NCBI GenBank assembly: GCA_934454435.1
Contig: CAKSGA010000017.1
Coordinates: forward strand, 1-27,716
From: an uncultured Oscillospiraceae bacterium
GTDB lineage: Bacteria; Bacillota; Clostridia; Oscillospirales; Ruminococcaceae
Length of the DNA: 27,716 nt
Reading direction: 5' to 3'
The translations under genes and the position numbers were made by a program. The notes beneath the pieces are model-generated. The model ran no database searches, had not been told where the DNA came from, and was given only the letters and a program-made list of their open reading frames with translations. Positions 15,807 through 24,778 of the stretch are shown in pieces; the first letter of the stretch is position 1; each line of letters begins with the position of its first letter.

Positions 15807-17867
15807 TCAGTCCTGCGGCAGATTGTCGTAATAGCTGTCGATGGCTTCACGCAGCTTCTGTACCGCTTCGTCCTTTGTGATATTGTAGAGCTGTGCGCCG
15901 GCCATCGTAAGGTGTCCGCCGCCGTCGTCCTTCTTGTTTCCTATATTCTCCATCAGCACCTGAACATTTATCTTGCCGAGGGAGCGTGCGCTGTAGCTCC
16001 AGCCGTTTTCTATCGGGTAGACCGTCACGGCTGCGTCCACGCCGGTGATGTTCAGCATTTCGTCCGCCGCCTGGGAGCATACCACACGTATATCCTCAAA
16101 CGACTCGCCAACGACTGATATCGCAAAGCCACGGTACATCTCCGCAGCCGCTATGACCGCCGACTTCCTCATGCGGGACTTCATCGGGGTCGCAAACAGC
16201 TTCTTTACAAGTATCGTATCAGCGCCGAATTTACGCAGCCTTGCGGCGGCCTCGAATGTAGCCTCGCCCGTGCGCATCACGAAATCCTTTGTGTCCAGCG
16301 TGATACCGGCGAGGAGCGCTTCCGCCTCCAGGGGCTGCATAGCGCCCGCTTCGCCAAAGTACTGCAGAAGGTCCGTCACCATCTCCGAAGCGGAGGAGGC
16401 GTTCGGGTCCACCCAGCTTATTACCGCCTGTATCTCGTTATCTGCCTTGCGGTGGTGGTCTATCACCACTACGTGGCTGGAGTCCGCCATCTCGAACAGC
16501 TCGTGGCTGTCCACTTTTTTCTCGATATGCGTGTCAACTATCACAAGCAGCGAGCTCTCGGTAAACCTCACGGAAGCCACCTTGGGCTCGATGATAAGCG
16601 GCGGGTCGTACTCCGCAAACCGCATAAGAAGCGGCTCGGAGAGGTTCTTCACATTCCCGTTGCGGTCGAGCTCACGGCTGACGCACGCATAAGCCTGCTT
16701 GCCCATTCTGCGTATCGCAGCGGCAAGGCCGATAGCAGCGCCCACGCTGTCGTAATCCCCGTAGCCATGGCCCATTATGTACACGGCGTCTGCGGAGTTT
16801 ATCAGCACCTTGATACGGTCGGCGGTGATCCTCGTTCTTACGCTGCTGCCGTTGCGCTCGGTGCGCTGAGTCTCTGCGCCGAAATAGTCGTAGCCGGACT
16901 CCTTTCGTACCACCGCCTGGTCGCCGCCTCTGCCTATCGCCTTATCCAGCGCCTGCCATGCGAAGCTCTCGCTTTCGGAGAGGTTGGAGGCGGTCCTGCC
17001 GACGCCTATGGAAAGCGTCACCACCGTACGGTCGTTGACCTTTATCTGGCGTGCCTGCTCAAGCAGCTTCACACGCTCTTCTATCATCTTCTGGACGAAA
17101 CGCTCCTCCATCACCACGATGAACTTATCGCCGGTTATCTTGCGGAGCACAGCGTTCATGCCGGAGAAGTACTCCTCCAGCAGACGGTCTATCTGCACGC
17201 TGACGAAGGTCTTATCGCTCTCACGGCTGGAGCCGAGGGTGTCGTCATAATTATCGACTGAAATTATAAGCACGACAGGCTTTGATCGCCTGTACTCTTC
17301 CTGGAGGCTCTTATAGCCCGTGATGTCAGAGAAATAGAGGATATTGACCTTGTTCGCAGCGTCTATTGCGGACGTCTGTATCAGCCTGCGGCTGCTGTCC
17401 TTGGTATCGGCGGTATAGACCACCTCACGGGCGGTCACACGGTACCACCTGCCGTTTATCCGGACTTCCCTGCCGTCCCCTGCGAACAGCGAAAGATGCT
17501 CGGTAGTCAGCACATCAAGGCTGCTCTCGTCCTCGCTGGGGCGGAAAAACGCATTCGTGAAGCCGTCGTTGCACCATAGTATCCTGCGCCCGTCGCTTAC
17601 CAGTGCTACCGGCAACGGGAAGCTCATCAGCGCCTTGTGGTTGGCGTTGTCGATGGATTTGTCAAGACGGTCGTAGTATGCATACTCGTTCAGACGTATC
17701 TGGAGCAGCTTTCCGACCGCAAGACCGGACACCAGTATAAGCAGCGGGAGGGATATCCAGAACGTCACCGGATCGCCGGCGAACAGCATGATATCCATCA
17801 CGACAAGGCACACTACCAGCGCAAGTACCAGCGCCAGCAGAGTATTGCTCCTGTAAAAATTCTTCAA
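15807..17867 (-). CDS. gdpP: GdpP-type c-di-AMP phosphodiesterase (DHH family)
   Basis: A 686-residue membrane enzyme that breaks down cyclic di-AMP and so affects potassium, osmotic and cell-wall homeostasis. Two membrane helices (about 10-30 and 34-53) are followed by a PAS-like domain (about 75-185), a degenerate GGDEF domain (about 195-325, with [11 protein letters not shown] in place of an active-site motif), a DHH domain ([13 protein letters not shown] and VIDHHRKA) and a DHHA1 domain with [11 protein letters not shown] near the end. The start codon is TTG at 17867, supported by AGGAGG seven bases before it. It lies 44 bp after rnjA and 16 bp before rplI, the gene order known from B. 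subtilis for gdpP-rplI-dnaB. Confidence 0.94.
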   Translation of the reverse strand: MKNFYRSNTLLALVLALVVCLVVMDIMLFAGDPVTFWISLPLLILVSGLAVGKLLQIRLNEYAYYDRLDKSIDNANHKALMSFPLPVALVSDGRRILWCNDGFTNAFFRPSEDESSLDVLTTEHLSLFAGDGREVRINGRWYRVTAREVVYTADTKDSSRRLIQTSAIDAANKVNILYFSDITGYKSLQEEYRRSKPVVLIISVDNYDDTLGSSRESDKTFVSVQIDRLLEEYFSGMNAVLRKITGDKFIVVMEERFVQKMIEERVKLLEQARQIKVNDRTVVTLSIGVGRTASNLSESESFAWQALDKAIGRGGDQAVVRKESGYDYFGAETQRTERNGSSVRTRITADRIKVLINSADAVYIMGHGYGDYDSVGAAIGLAAAIRRMGKQAYACVSRELDRNGNVKNLSEPLLMRFAEYDPPLIIEPKVASVRFTESSLLVIVDTHIEKKVDSHELFEMADSSHVVVIDHHRKADNEIQAVISWVDPNASSASEMVTDLLQYFGEAGAMQPLEAEALLAGITLDTKDFVMRTGEATFEAAARLRKFGADTILVKKLFATPMKSRMRKSAVIAAAEMYRGFAISVVGESFEDIRVVCSQAADEMLNITGVDAAVTVYPIENGWSYSARSLGKINVQVLMENIGNKKDDGGGHLTMAGAQLYNITKDEAVQKLREAIDSYYDNLPQD

Positions 17868-17911
17868 GGGAGATCCTCCTGTTCAAGACAATGCCGAATT
17901 ACAGTACCTGC

Positions 17912-19858
17912 TCAGTCGGCCTTTCCCTGGACTTCCATGATTATCGGAAGTATCATCGGGCTGCGCTTTGTCCTGGAATAAATGTAATCGCTCAGTGCGT
18001 CACGCATTGCGGACTTGATATTGCCCCACTCACGGATATTGCGCTCACGGCAGTTTTCCATGACCTGCTTCATAAGCTGCTTCGCCTCGTCTATGAGCTC
18101 CTCGCTCTCACGGACGTACACAAAGCCCCTGGACACGATGTCGGGACCCGCCAGCACGCAGCCGCTCTCACGGTCGATGGTGGCAACGATTATCATAACG
18201 CCGTCCTCTGCAAGGTGCTTTCTGTCACGCAGGACCACGCTTCCGACGTCTCCGACGCCGTAGCCGTCAACCATTACTCTTCCGGACGGAACAGTACCTG
18301 TGAATTTCATTTCAACGCCGTCGGTTTCCAGTACCTGACCGAGATCGGCTATAAAGATGTTCTCCTCGGGAATCCCCATGCTGATGGCGAGCTTGCTGTG
18401 CTTCTTCAGGTGCTTGTACTCGCCGTGTATCGGTATGAAGAACTTCGGCTTGGTAAGGGAGATCATCATTTTCAGTTCGTCCTGGCACGCATGGCCGGAA
18501 ACGTGCACCTCGTACATGCTCTCATAAATGACCTCGGCGCCCTGCTTCATCAGCTCGTTGACTACCTTTGTGACCAGCTTCTCGTTGCCGGGGATAGGCG
18601 TTGCGGAGATGATGATGAAGTCCATCGGGGTGATGGTGACCTGCCTGTGGTCGCCGCTGGACATTCTCGAAAGCGCCGAAAGCGGCTCGCCCTGGGAGCC
18701 CGTGGTGCAGATGACCAGCTTCTCCGGCGGGTACTTGTTGACGTCCTCGATGTCTATCAGCATGCCCTCGGGCACCTTGACATAATTCAGCTCGACAGCC
18801 TTTGCAATGACGTTCTGCATGCTCCTGCCGGAAACAGCGACCTTTCTGTCATGTACCGCCGCCTGGTCGATTATCTGCTGAATTCTGTGGATATTACTGG
18901 AGAATGTCGCAATGATTATGCGCTTGCCCTCTGCGGAGTTGAACAGGTTCTTGAAGCTCTCGCCAACGGAACGCTCGGACTTCGTGTAGCCGGGTCTTTC
19001 AGCGTTGGTGCTCTCAGACATCAGCGCCAGTACTCCACGGTTGCCCAGCTCGCCGAAGCGTGCCAGGTCGATTATGCCGCCCTCGATGGGGGTGTAATCC
19101 ACCTTGAAGTCACCGGTGTGGACGATAACGCCCGCCGGTGTGTGTATCGCAAGAGCGCAGGCGTCCGGTATGGAATGGTTCACCCTGATGAACTCCACCG
19201 ACATACAGCCCATGCGGACATTCTGCCTTGGCTCCACAACGTTGAGGGACGCCTGGGACAGCAGCCCGTGCTCCTTCAGCTTGCCCTCGACCAGGCCCAG
19301 AGTGAGCCTTGTGCCGTATATCGGGACGTTTATCTTCTTCAGCAGATACGGCACTGCGCCGATGTGGTCCTCATGGCCGTGGGTGATGACGATGCCCCTG
19401 AAACGGTCACGGTTCTTTTCAAGATATGTGAAATCCGGAACCACAAGGTCAACGCCGGGCATGTCCTCATCCGGAAACGCAAGACCGCAGTCCACGATGA
19501 ACATGTCGTTGCAGCACTCGTATACGTAAAGGTTCTTTCCTATCTCGTTAAGTCCGCCCAGCGCAGTGAACTTCACGGGGGCGTAGCGTATCTCCCTGGG
19601 CTGCCTCTTTGCGGGCTGCCGCTGGGATTTCTCGGGGTCCTTCGCCTCACGGCGGGGACGCTCCTGGGGCTTCGTCCTGCCCTCTGCCTTCTTTACGGGA
19701 GTAAATCTCGCACGGTACTTCTTGTCGTTCCTGTCGCTGCGTGTTTCACGGGGAGCGCTCTGCTTCTCCGGTTTCTGCTGCTGTGTACGTTCAGTGCGGT
19801 TCTTCGGAGAGATGTTTTCTGTTTCTGTAAGTAGTTTGCTGTTTGTCAATAATCCCAT
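17912..19858 (-). CDS. rnjA: Ribonuclease J with a long basic N-terminal extension
   Basis: A 648-residue metallo-beta-lactamase/beta-CASP ribonuclease with 5' exonuclease and endonuclease roles in mRNA decay and RNA processing. After the extension the catalytic domain begins VKFTALGGLNEIGKNLYV, with HGHEDH (160-165), NHSIPDACAL, HTGDFKVDYTP, CTTGSQGEPLSALSRM and VHVSGHACQDEL as the usual zinc-site and beta-CASP motifs, and an RNase J C-terminal domain. The first 93 residues are rich in Lys, Arg, Glu and Gln and probably disordered; a typical RNase J lacks most of this. ATG 19858 is chosen for AGAAAGGAAAG; an in-frame ATG at 19891 has no such site. The promoter is about 490 nt upstream. Confidence 0.95.
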   Translation of the reverse strand: MGLLTNSKLLTETENISPKNRTERTQQQKPEKQSAPRETRSDRNDKKYRARFTPVKKAEGRTKPQERPRREAKDPEKSQRQPAKRQPREIRYAPVKFTALGGLNEIGKNLYVYECCNDMFIVDCGLAFPDEDMPGVDLVVPDFTYLEKNRDRFRGIVITHGHEDHIGAVPYLLKKINVPIYGTRLTLGLVEGKLKEHGLLSQASLNVVEPRQNVRMGCMSVEFIRVNHSIPDACALAIHTPAGVIVHTGDFKVDYTPIEGGIIDLARFGELGNRGVLALMSESTNAERPGYTKSERSVGESFKNLFNSAEGKRIIIATFSSNIHRIQQIIDQAAVHDRKVAVSGRSMQNVIAKAVELNYVKVPEGMLIDIEDVNKYPPEKLVICTTGSQGEPLSALSRMSSGDHRQVTITPMDFIIISATPIPGNEKLVTKVVNELMKQGAEVIYESMYEVHVSGHACQDELKMMISLTKPKFFIPIHGEYKHLKKHSKLAISMGIPEENIFIADLGQVLETDGVEMKFTGTVPSGRVMVDGYGVGDVGSVVLRDRKHLAEDGVMIIVATIDRESGCVLAGPDIVSRGFVYVRESEELIDEAKQLMKQVMENCRERNIREWGNIKSAMRDALSDYIYSRTKRSPMILPIIMEVQGKAD

Positions 19859-20351
19859 GTTACTTTCCTTTCTGTGATGCAGCAAAAACACATCTGACGC
19901 CGTTCAGGGCATACTTTTCCTCTGTGGAAAACCGGAAACACAGATAATAACACGAAAAAGCGTCCGCACATGATCAAGTAACGGAGCACGGCATACAGCC
20001 ATTCCCCAGCAGAATGCACCCTGAATGAAAGGATAGTCTGCATGGACAGGACAGACCCGGCAATGGCGGAGCCGGATATATCCCAATGTGAGTGATATGG
20101 CAGTGCGGAACAAACCACCGCTCCCCGGCAAATGGAGCCGGAGCGCACTGGTCAGCTGATGTCACCCGGCATGTTTACACACCGGAATTAAATTATAGCT
20201 TCTGTGCTGCTGGTCGATATATAATAACTGCAAAAAATTTCCTGATAATATATTTGACCGTCTTTCCCTGATTATTCAGAATTTGAACGGGAAAGCGGAA
20301 GGGATACAGGGTTCAGTTCCGGCAATTTACGGATAATATTACCGGACATAT
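19859..20351 (-). promoter_or_regulatory. Long structured 5' leader of rnjA
   Basis: No gene is seen in this stretch. From the predicted start near 20351 to the rnjA ATG the leader is about 490 nt. It includes a 7-bp stem CAGTGCG (20101-20107)/CGCACTG (20144-20150) that encloses a nested CCGGC...GCCGG hairpin, and a second similar hairpin about 60 bp away with the same CCGGC/GCCGG stem (near 20058-20076). It matches no riboswitch class I can recall. A role in controlling RNase J, whose substrates are RNAs, is inference. Confidence 0.5.
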
Positions 20352-20357
20352 GTATTT

Positions 20358-20386
20358 ATTATACCGCATTTGCACAGGATTGTCAA
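20358..20386 (-). promoter_or_regulatory. Consensus promoter of the rnjA operon
   Basis: TTGACA (20386-20381), 17 bp, TATAAT (20363-20358) on the minus strand is a perfect match to the vegetative consensus. It points towards rnjA, whose start is about 490 nt downstream, with no other gene between. Confidence 0.8.
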
Positions 20387-20736
20387 GTACCTGTCACATC
20401 CCGGGACAAAGTCCGGCTGCGGGGCGGTGTTATATTGTGCAGACGTATATTACTAATAGTGCATTAGTTCTGTCCGTAATTATAGCTGACCAGCCCTGTA
20501 AATCAGCAGCGGAAGTATTTGTTAAATATTTGTCACAGGAAACGGCATTACGCTATATACGGAATGACATATCAGCCGTCTGGAAACATCAAGTAAAGCA
20601 TAACACGATTTTCCATCAGGACAATGATGTGTTACCGGACAGATGTCCAACACTACATCTTGTGTTTATCTTTTTGAATAATACCGAAAATGTAAAAAAA
20701 GTATAGGTATTTTTTTTGTAAAATCAGAAATTACTA
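20387..20736. other. Gene-free stretch between divergent promoters
   Basis: This roughly 350-bp region separates the rnjA and pflB promoters. It is AT-rich towards pflB (A-runs near 20693-20700 and an eight-base T-run near 20711-20718). One possible hairpin (AATACC ... GGTATT, then T-run) near 20680-20718 is weak. A 118-residue frame in it has no ribosome site and low-complexity composition. I see no convincing gene or operator. Confidence 0.5.
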
Positions 20737-20765
20737 TTGACTTTAAGAAGAGCATATGTTATAAT
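20737..20765 (+). promoter_or_regulatory. pflB: Promoter of pflB
   Basis: TTGACT (20737-20742), 17 bp, TATAAT (20760-20765) predict a start near 20772 and a 114-nt leader, fitting the expected high expression of this gene. Confidence 0.85.
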
Positions 20766-20771
20766 ATTGTC

Positions 20772-20885
20772 AGGTTGGATCACCAACATAGGGCGTCAGC
20801 CTGAGTTGTTCCCCGAACTAGCAGTAGTTCAGGTGCTGACCCGGCTGAAATTCATGCCCAAAATAATATGGAGGTATTTAGAAAG
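20772..20885 (+). promoter_or_regulatory. Structured 5' leader of pflB with competing helices
   Basis: The transcript would begin with a GTTGG-ATCA-CCAAC hairpin (20774-20787). Next, GTCAGC (20795-20800) can pair with GCTGAC (20835-20840), or the overlapping TCAGCC (20796-20801) with GGCTGA (20843-20848); the two cannot both form. Inside, GAACT/AGTTC (20815-20830) competes with GTTC/GAAC (20808-20818). GGGC (20791) may close the region with GCCC (20856). The ribosome site GGAGG (20870-20874) has no complement in the leader, and there is no T-run, so if it regulates it does so by another route. Known ZTP ('pfl') riboswitch motifs are not found. Confidence 0.45.
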
Positions 20886-23138
20886 ATGGCAACATTTGAA
20901 CAATGGAAAGGTTTCAAAGGCAAGATCTGGCAGGAAGAGATAAACACACGTGACTTCATCCAGAACAACTACACACCGTACGATGGCGACGAGTCCTTCC
21001 TCGCTGGCCCGGCAGACTCCACCAACAAGCTGTGGGGCAAGGTTCAGCAGCTCCAGAAGGAAGAGCGTGCCAAGGGCGGAGTTCTTGATATGGATACCCA
21101 CATCGTTTCCGGCATCACTTCTCACGAGGCCGGCTACATCGATCCTGAGCTGAAGGATCTTGAGAAGATCGTTGGTCTGCAGACCGATAAGCCCCTCAAG
21201 AGAGCTTTCATGCCCTTCGGCGGTATCAAGATGGCTGAAGAGGCTTGCACTACTTACGGCTACACCCCTGATCCTGAGCTCCACAAGATCTTTACAGAAT
21301 ATCACAAGACACACAACCAGGGCGTATTCGACGCTTATACCCCTGAGATGCGTGCAGTAAGAAAGAACAAGATCATCACCGGTCTGCCCGACACATACGG
21401 CCGTGGCCGTATCGTAGGCGACTACAGACGTATCGCCCTCTACGGTATCGACAGACTCGTTGAGGCTAAGCAGTACGACCTCGCTAACTGCGGCAACGGT
21501 AAGATGAGAGATTCCGTTATCCGTCAGCGTGAGGAGCTGGCTGACCAGATCCGTGCACTCAAGCAGATGAAGGTAATGGCTGCTTCCTACGGCTGCGATA
21601 TCTCCAAGCCTGCTGCTAACGCACGTGAGGCTGTTCAGTGGACATACTTCGGCTACCTGGCTGCTATCAAGACCCAGAACGGCGCTGCAATGTCTATCGG
21701 CCGTATCTCCACATTCCTCGATATCTATATCAAGCGTGACCTCGACAACGGCACCCTGACTGAGGCTGAGGCTCAGGAGCTCATCGACCACCTCGTTCTC
21801 AAGCTCAGAATGGTTAAGTTCGCTCGTATTCCTTCCTACAACGAGCTGTTCTCCGGCGACCCGGTATGGGCTACACTGTCCATCGGCGGTAAGGGTCAGG
21901 ACGGCCGTTCCATGGTAACCAAGAACGACTTCCGTTTCCTGCACACCCTTGAGAACATGGGCCCGTCCCCGGAGCCGAACATGACTGTTCTGTACTGCGA
22001 CAAGCTGCCTGATCACTTCAAGCGCTATGCAGCAGCTATCTCCGTTCGTACCTCTTCCGTTCAGTATGAGAACGACGATGTTATGCGTCCTGTTTGGGGC
22101 GACGACTACTCCATCTGCTGCTGCGTATCCGCAACACAGACCGGTAAGGAGATGCAGTTCTTCGGCGCACGTGCTAACCTCGCTAAGTGCCTGATGTACG
22201 CTATCAACGGCGGTATCGACGCAAAGACAAAGGCTCAGGTCGGTCCTGCTTACAGACCTATCACCTCTGAGTACCTTGATTATGATGAGGTTATGGAAAA
22301 GTACGACGCTATGATGACATGGCTCGCTTCCATCTATGTACACACCCTGAACCTTATCCACTACATGCACGACAAGTACAACTACGAAGCAGCAGAGATG
22401 GCTCTGATCGACACCAACGTAAGACGTACATTCGCAACCGGTATCGCAGGCTTCTCTCACGTTGTTGACTCCCTGTCCGCTATCAAGTATGCCAAGGTAA
22501 AGTGCATTCGTGACGAAGACGGTATCGTTACTGACTTCGAGATCGAGGGCGACTTCCCCCGCTACGGCAACGACGATGACCGTGCTGATGATATCGCTGT
22601 ATGGCTGCTCGGCACATTCCTCAAGAAGCTGAAGCAGTGCCACACCTACCGTGATTCTGAGGCTACAACTTCTATCCTCACCATCACCTCCAATGTTGTA
22701 TACGGTAAGGCTACCTCCGCTCTGCCTGACGGACGTAAGGCCGGCGAGCCCCTTTCTCCTGGTGCAAACCCCTGCTACGGTGCAGAGAAGAACGGTCTGC
22801 TTGCTTCCCTCAACTCTGTTGCTAAGCTGCCTTATGAGTGGGCACTCGATGGTATCTCCAACACCCAGACCATCAACCCTGACGCACTGGGTCACACCGA
22901 GGAAGAGCGTGTTACAAACCTCGTAAACGTTCTGGACGGTTACTTTGACAAGGGCGCACACCACCTCAACGTAAACGTATTCGGCAAGGAAAAGCTCATC
23001 GACGCTATGGAGCACCCTGAGAAGGAAGAGTACGCAAACTTCACGATCCGTGTATCCGGTTATGCAGTTAAGTTCATCGACCTGACCAGAGAGCAGCAGC
23101 TCGACGTTATCGCAAGAACCTGCCACGATCATATGTAA
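20886..23138 (+). CDS. pflB: Pyruvate formate-lyase (formate C-acetyltransferase)
   Basis: A 750-residue glycyl-radical enzyme that splits pyruvate with CoA into acetyl-CoA and formate in anaerobic metabolism. The thiyl-radical cysteines are in [20 protein letters not shown] (about residues 413-432), and the glycyl-radical loop is RVSGYAVKF with G725, 26 residues from the end. The length is close to the E. coli enzyme (760). ATG 20886 is the start: GGAGG at 20870-20874 precedes it, and the in-frame ATG at 20868 would place that site inside the gene. Codon use is strongly biased (mostly C-ending Asn, Asp, Phe and Tyr codons, CGT or AGA for Arg, AAG for Lys), unlike the neighbours, as expected for a very highly expressed gene. 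Activase follows. Confidence 0.97.
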   Translation: MATFEQWKGFKGKIWQEEINTRDFIQNNYTPYDGDESFLAGPADSTNKLWGKVQQLQKEERAKGGVLDMDTHIVSGITSHEAGYIDPELKDLEKIVGLQTDKPLKRAFMPFGGIKMAEEACTTYGYTPDPELHKIFTEYHKTHNQGVFDAYTPEMRAVRKNKIITGLPDTYGRGRIVGDYRRIALYGIDRLVEAKQYDLANCGNGKMRDSVIRQREELADQIRALKQMKVMAASYGCDISKPAANAREAVQWTYFGYLAAIKTQNGAAMSIGRISTFLDIYIKRDLDNGTLTEAEAQELIDHLVLKLRMVKFARIPSYNELFSGDPVWATLSIGGKGQDGRSMVTKNDFRFLHTLENMGPSPEPNMTVLYCDKLPDHFKRYAAAISVRTSSVQYENDDVMRPVWGDDYSICCCVSATQTGKEMQFFGARANLAKCLMYAINGGIDAKTKAQVGPAYRPITSEYLDYDEVMEKYDAMMTWLASIYVHTLNLIHYMHDKYNYEAAEMALIDTNVRRTFATGIAGFSHVVDSLSAIKYAKVKCIRDEDGIVTDFEIEGDFPRYGNDDDRADDIAVWLLGTFLKKLKQCHTYRDSEATTSILTITSNVVYGKATSALPDGRKAGEPLSPGANPCYGAEKNGLLASLNSVAKLPYEWALDGISNTQTINPDALGHTEEERVTNLVNVLDGYFDKGAHHLNVNVFGKEKLIDAMEHPEKEEYANFTIRVSGYAVKFIDLTREQQLDVIARTCHDHM

Positions 23139-23160
23139 TCAAGATACGGCAATATAAAGG

Positions 23161-23184
23161 ACAGCGTCGTGAAAACGGCGCTGT
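23161..23184 (+). promoter_or_regulatory. Hairpin between pflB and pflA
   Basis: ACAGCGTCGT and ACGGCGCTGT form a 10-bp stem with one G-U pair, closed by a GAAA tetraloop. It lies 22 bp after the pflB stop and has only TCTGCT after it, so it is a poor terminator. It could protect the pflB 3' end after processing or lower pflA expression. Confidence 0.6.
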
Positions 23185-23208
23185 TCTGCTATCTGAAAAG
23201 GAGGAAAC

Positions 23209-23973
23209 ATGAGCGAGATCCTAGGTAGAATTCACTCGACCGAGAGCTTCGGCGCCGCTGACGGGCCCGGAGTGCGGTTCATCGTATTCGTGCAGGGCTG
23301 CCGCATGCGCTGCCGTTACTGCCACAACCCCGACACCTGGAGCCTGGAGGGCGACAGCACCACTGTTGAAATGTCCCCGGAGGAGGTACTTAACAAAGCA
23401 CTCCGCTACAAGAGCTACTGGAAGAACGGCGGCGGGATAACAGTCAGCGGCGGCGAACCGCTGTTACAGATAGACTTCCTGCTGGAGCTCTTCAAGCTGG
23501 CAAAGGCAGAGGGAGTAAGCACCTGCATAGACACCGCTGGCAACCCTTTCACCCGGGAGGAGCCGTTCTTCTCGAAGTTCCAGGAACTGATGAAGTACAC
23601 CGACCTACTGCTGCTCGACCTCAAGGAGATCGACCCGGCACGCCACAAGGACATCACGGCTTTCGACAACTCGAACATTCTCGATATGGCGAAGTACCTC
23701 AGCGATATCGGCAAGCCGGTGTGGATACGCCACGTGCTGGTGCCCGGGCTGTCTGACTTCGATGAGGACCTCACAAAGCTGCGTGAGTTCATCGACACGC
23801 TGAAGAACGTTGAAAAAGTGGAAGTCCTGCCCTATCATACCCTTGGCAAGTTCAAGTGGGAGAACCTCGGCATAAAGTACTCCCTGGAGGACACCGACCC
23901 GCCCTCCGCTGAACGTGTAGACAACGCACAGAAGATCCTCGGCGCAGGAAAATACGCCTGTCAGGACAAGTAA
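23209..23973 (+). CDS. pflA: Pyruvate formate-lyase activating enzyme (radical SAM)
   Basis: A 254-residue radical SAM enzyme that abstracts a hydrogen from the PFL glycine to make the glycyl radical. The cluster motif C31-x3-C35-x2-C38 (GCRMRCRYCHNPDTW) is preceded by the FGAADGPGVRFIVF stretch; GGGITVSGGEPLLQ is the SAM-binding GGE region, then DTAGN, LLLDLKEID and a late VLPYHTLGKFKWE, typical of PflA. AAAAGGAGGAAAC gives a strong ribosome site. It lies 70 bp after pflB, separated by a hairpin, and ends in a strong terminator. Codon use is ordinary, not the extreme bias of pflB. Confidence 0.96.
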   Translation: MSEILGRIHSTESFGAADGPGVRFIVFVQGCRMRCRYCHNPDTWSLEGDSTTVEMSPEEVLNKALRYKSYWKNGGGITVSGGEPLLQIDFLLELFKLAKAEGVSTCIDTAGNPFTREEPFFSKFQELMKYTDLLLLDLKEIDPARHKDITAFDNSNILDMAKYLSDIGKPVWIRHVLVPGLSDFDEDLTKLREFIDTLKNVEKVEVLPYHTLGKFKWENLGIKYSLEDTDPPSAERVDNAQKILGAGKYACQDK

Positions 23974-23976
23974 ATA

Positions 23977-24020
23977 GAAAAAAACAGGGACTGCCGGAAA
24001 GCAGTCCCTGTTCTGTTTTT
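23977..24020. terminator. Bidirectional terminator after pflA and the lipoprotein gene
   Basis: AACAGGGACTGC (23983-23994) pairs perfectly over 12 bp with GCAGTCCCTGTT (24001-24012) around CGGAAA, with an A-run before it and CTGTTTTT after it. It separates the convergent ends at 23973 and 24019. Confidence 0.92.
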
Positions 24021-24645
24021 AGTCTATAGCCTTAATCTTCGGAAAAGTGCCTATGATCACGCCATCTGCACCTACGCCGTCCTGGTCCTTAAAAATTGAT
24101 GTTCTTCCACTATCAAAATCCTCAAACGTAACACCAGCCCAGTCAGCGTCCTTGCCCTCGGCGACGGATACGCCAACGCATTCCCCCTTCTGAACTAACA
24201 GCTCGACCTTGCCGTTCTTGAAATCCCTTAATACGTCAGCCATGTACAAACAGCAATCCCATTTTATATCTGAACCACCGCTCCAGGTCGCACCCTCTCC
24301 TCTGAACGAACCATAGTTGACCTCGTCCTCCGGGTTAGCAACGGTCCAAACTCCGTCTGACACATCTATCTTTACTGTTCCACCGCTTGCTGACATATCT
24401 AAACTTTTCGCAGATGCGTCCATCTGAGCAAAAAATGTCGTAACCTGAGTTTTTATCTGAGAAGCTAATGAGTCTGCGTCAGTTACCTGCTTTTCAATAA
24501 GCCATGCGGTCAACACACCCTCACCCGTTTCGCCGGTTTCAACAGTTTCGATATCCTCATTATCGTCAGGCTCCGCCTTGCATGCGCTGAATGAGATCAT
24601 CATTGAGGCAGCAAGCAGCGCCGCCATTGTTCTTTTGAATTTCAT
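24019..24645 (-). CDS. Predicted lipoprotein of unknown function
   Basis: A 208-residue secreted protein. It has a signal peptide (basic MKFKR, hydrophobic AALLAASMMISFSA) and a lipobox ending FSAC, so Cys22 would be lipidated and the protein held on the outer face of the membrane. An acidic Asp/Glu/Thr-rich linker (about 25-42) is followed by a mixed domain containing VDFTTFFAQMD-like helices, two adjacent cysteines (WDCC) and a last part, DQDGVGADGVIIGTFPKI. I do not recognise the family. An own consensus promoter and a GGGAGGA ribosome site show it is a real gene. It stands alone between the pfl operon and the SulP transporter. Confidence 0.75.
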   Translation of the reverse strand: MKFKRTMAALLAASMMISFSACKAEPDDNEDIETVETGETGEGVLTAWLIEKQVTDADSLASQIKTQVTTFFAQMDASAKSLDMSASGGTVKIDVSDGVWTVANPEDEVNYGSFRGEGATWSGGSDIKWDCCLYMADVLRDFKNGKVELLVQKGECVGVSVAEGKDADWAGVTFEDFDSGRTSIFKDQDGVGADGVIIGTFPKIKAID

Positions 24646-24688
24646 ACTGTCGTTCCTCCCAATTCTATTGCTTTTTTACAGCGTTTTA

Positions 24689-24717
24689 ATTATATCACTA
24701 TCAGTTAATATTGTCAA
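24689..24717 (-). promoter_or_regulatory. Consensus promoter of the lipoprotein gene
   Basis: TTGACA (24717-24712), 17 bp, TATAAT (24694-24689) on the minus strand matches the vegetative consensus exactly. It gives a leader of about 36 nt before ATG 24645. Confidence 0.85.
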
Positions 24718-24755
24718 TAGTTAAGTGTATCAATAAAAGACCAGTTTCAAAAAAA

Positions 24756-24775
24756 CTCCGGACAGATGTCTGGAG
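24756..24775 (-). terminator. Terminator hairpin, left copy flanking repeat element B
   Basis: CTCCGGAC (24756-24763) and GTCTGGAG (24768-24775) pair with one G-U wobble around AGAT; the minus strand continues into a T-run (24754-24748 region). It is the same hairpin as 24972-24991 apart from one base. Confidence 0.75.
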
Positions 24776-24778
24776 ATT

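Noticed and set aside
20101..20150. Known structural RNA (RNase P, SRP, tmRNA or 6S) in the rnjA leader
   Set aside because: None of the universal sequence blocks of these RNAs could be found on either strand; only local hairpins are present.
20518..20540. Rex operator upstream of pflB
   Set aside because: One half (TTGTTAAATATTT) resembles a Rex site, but the second half does not match, and it lies about 200 bp upstream of the promoter.
20350..20706. 118-codon open frame between rnjA and pflB
   Set aside because: It has no ribosome site, overlaps the rnjA promoter, and its protein shows no recognisable motif or coding bias.
20772..20885. ZTP ('pfl' motif) riboswitch
   Set aside because: The motif is named after pfl genes, so I looked for it. 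The conserved CCGCCTGGGC-type 3' hairpin and its partner sequence are missing.
20829..23132. Minus-strand open frame of 767 codons opposite pflB
   Set aside because: It mirrors the biased codons of pflB, which leave few stops on the other strand. Its composition (mostly Val, Leu, Ser, Cys) does not resemble a real protein.
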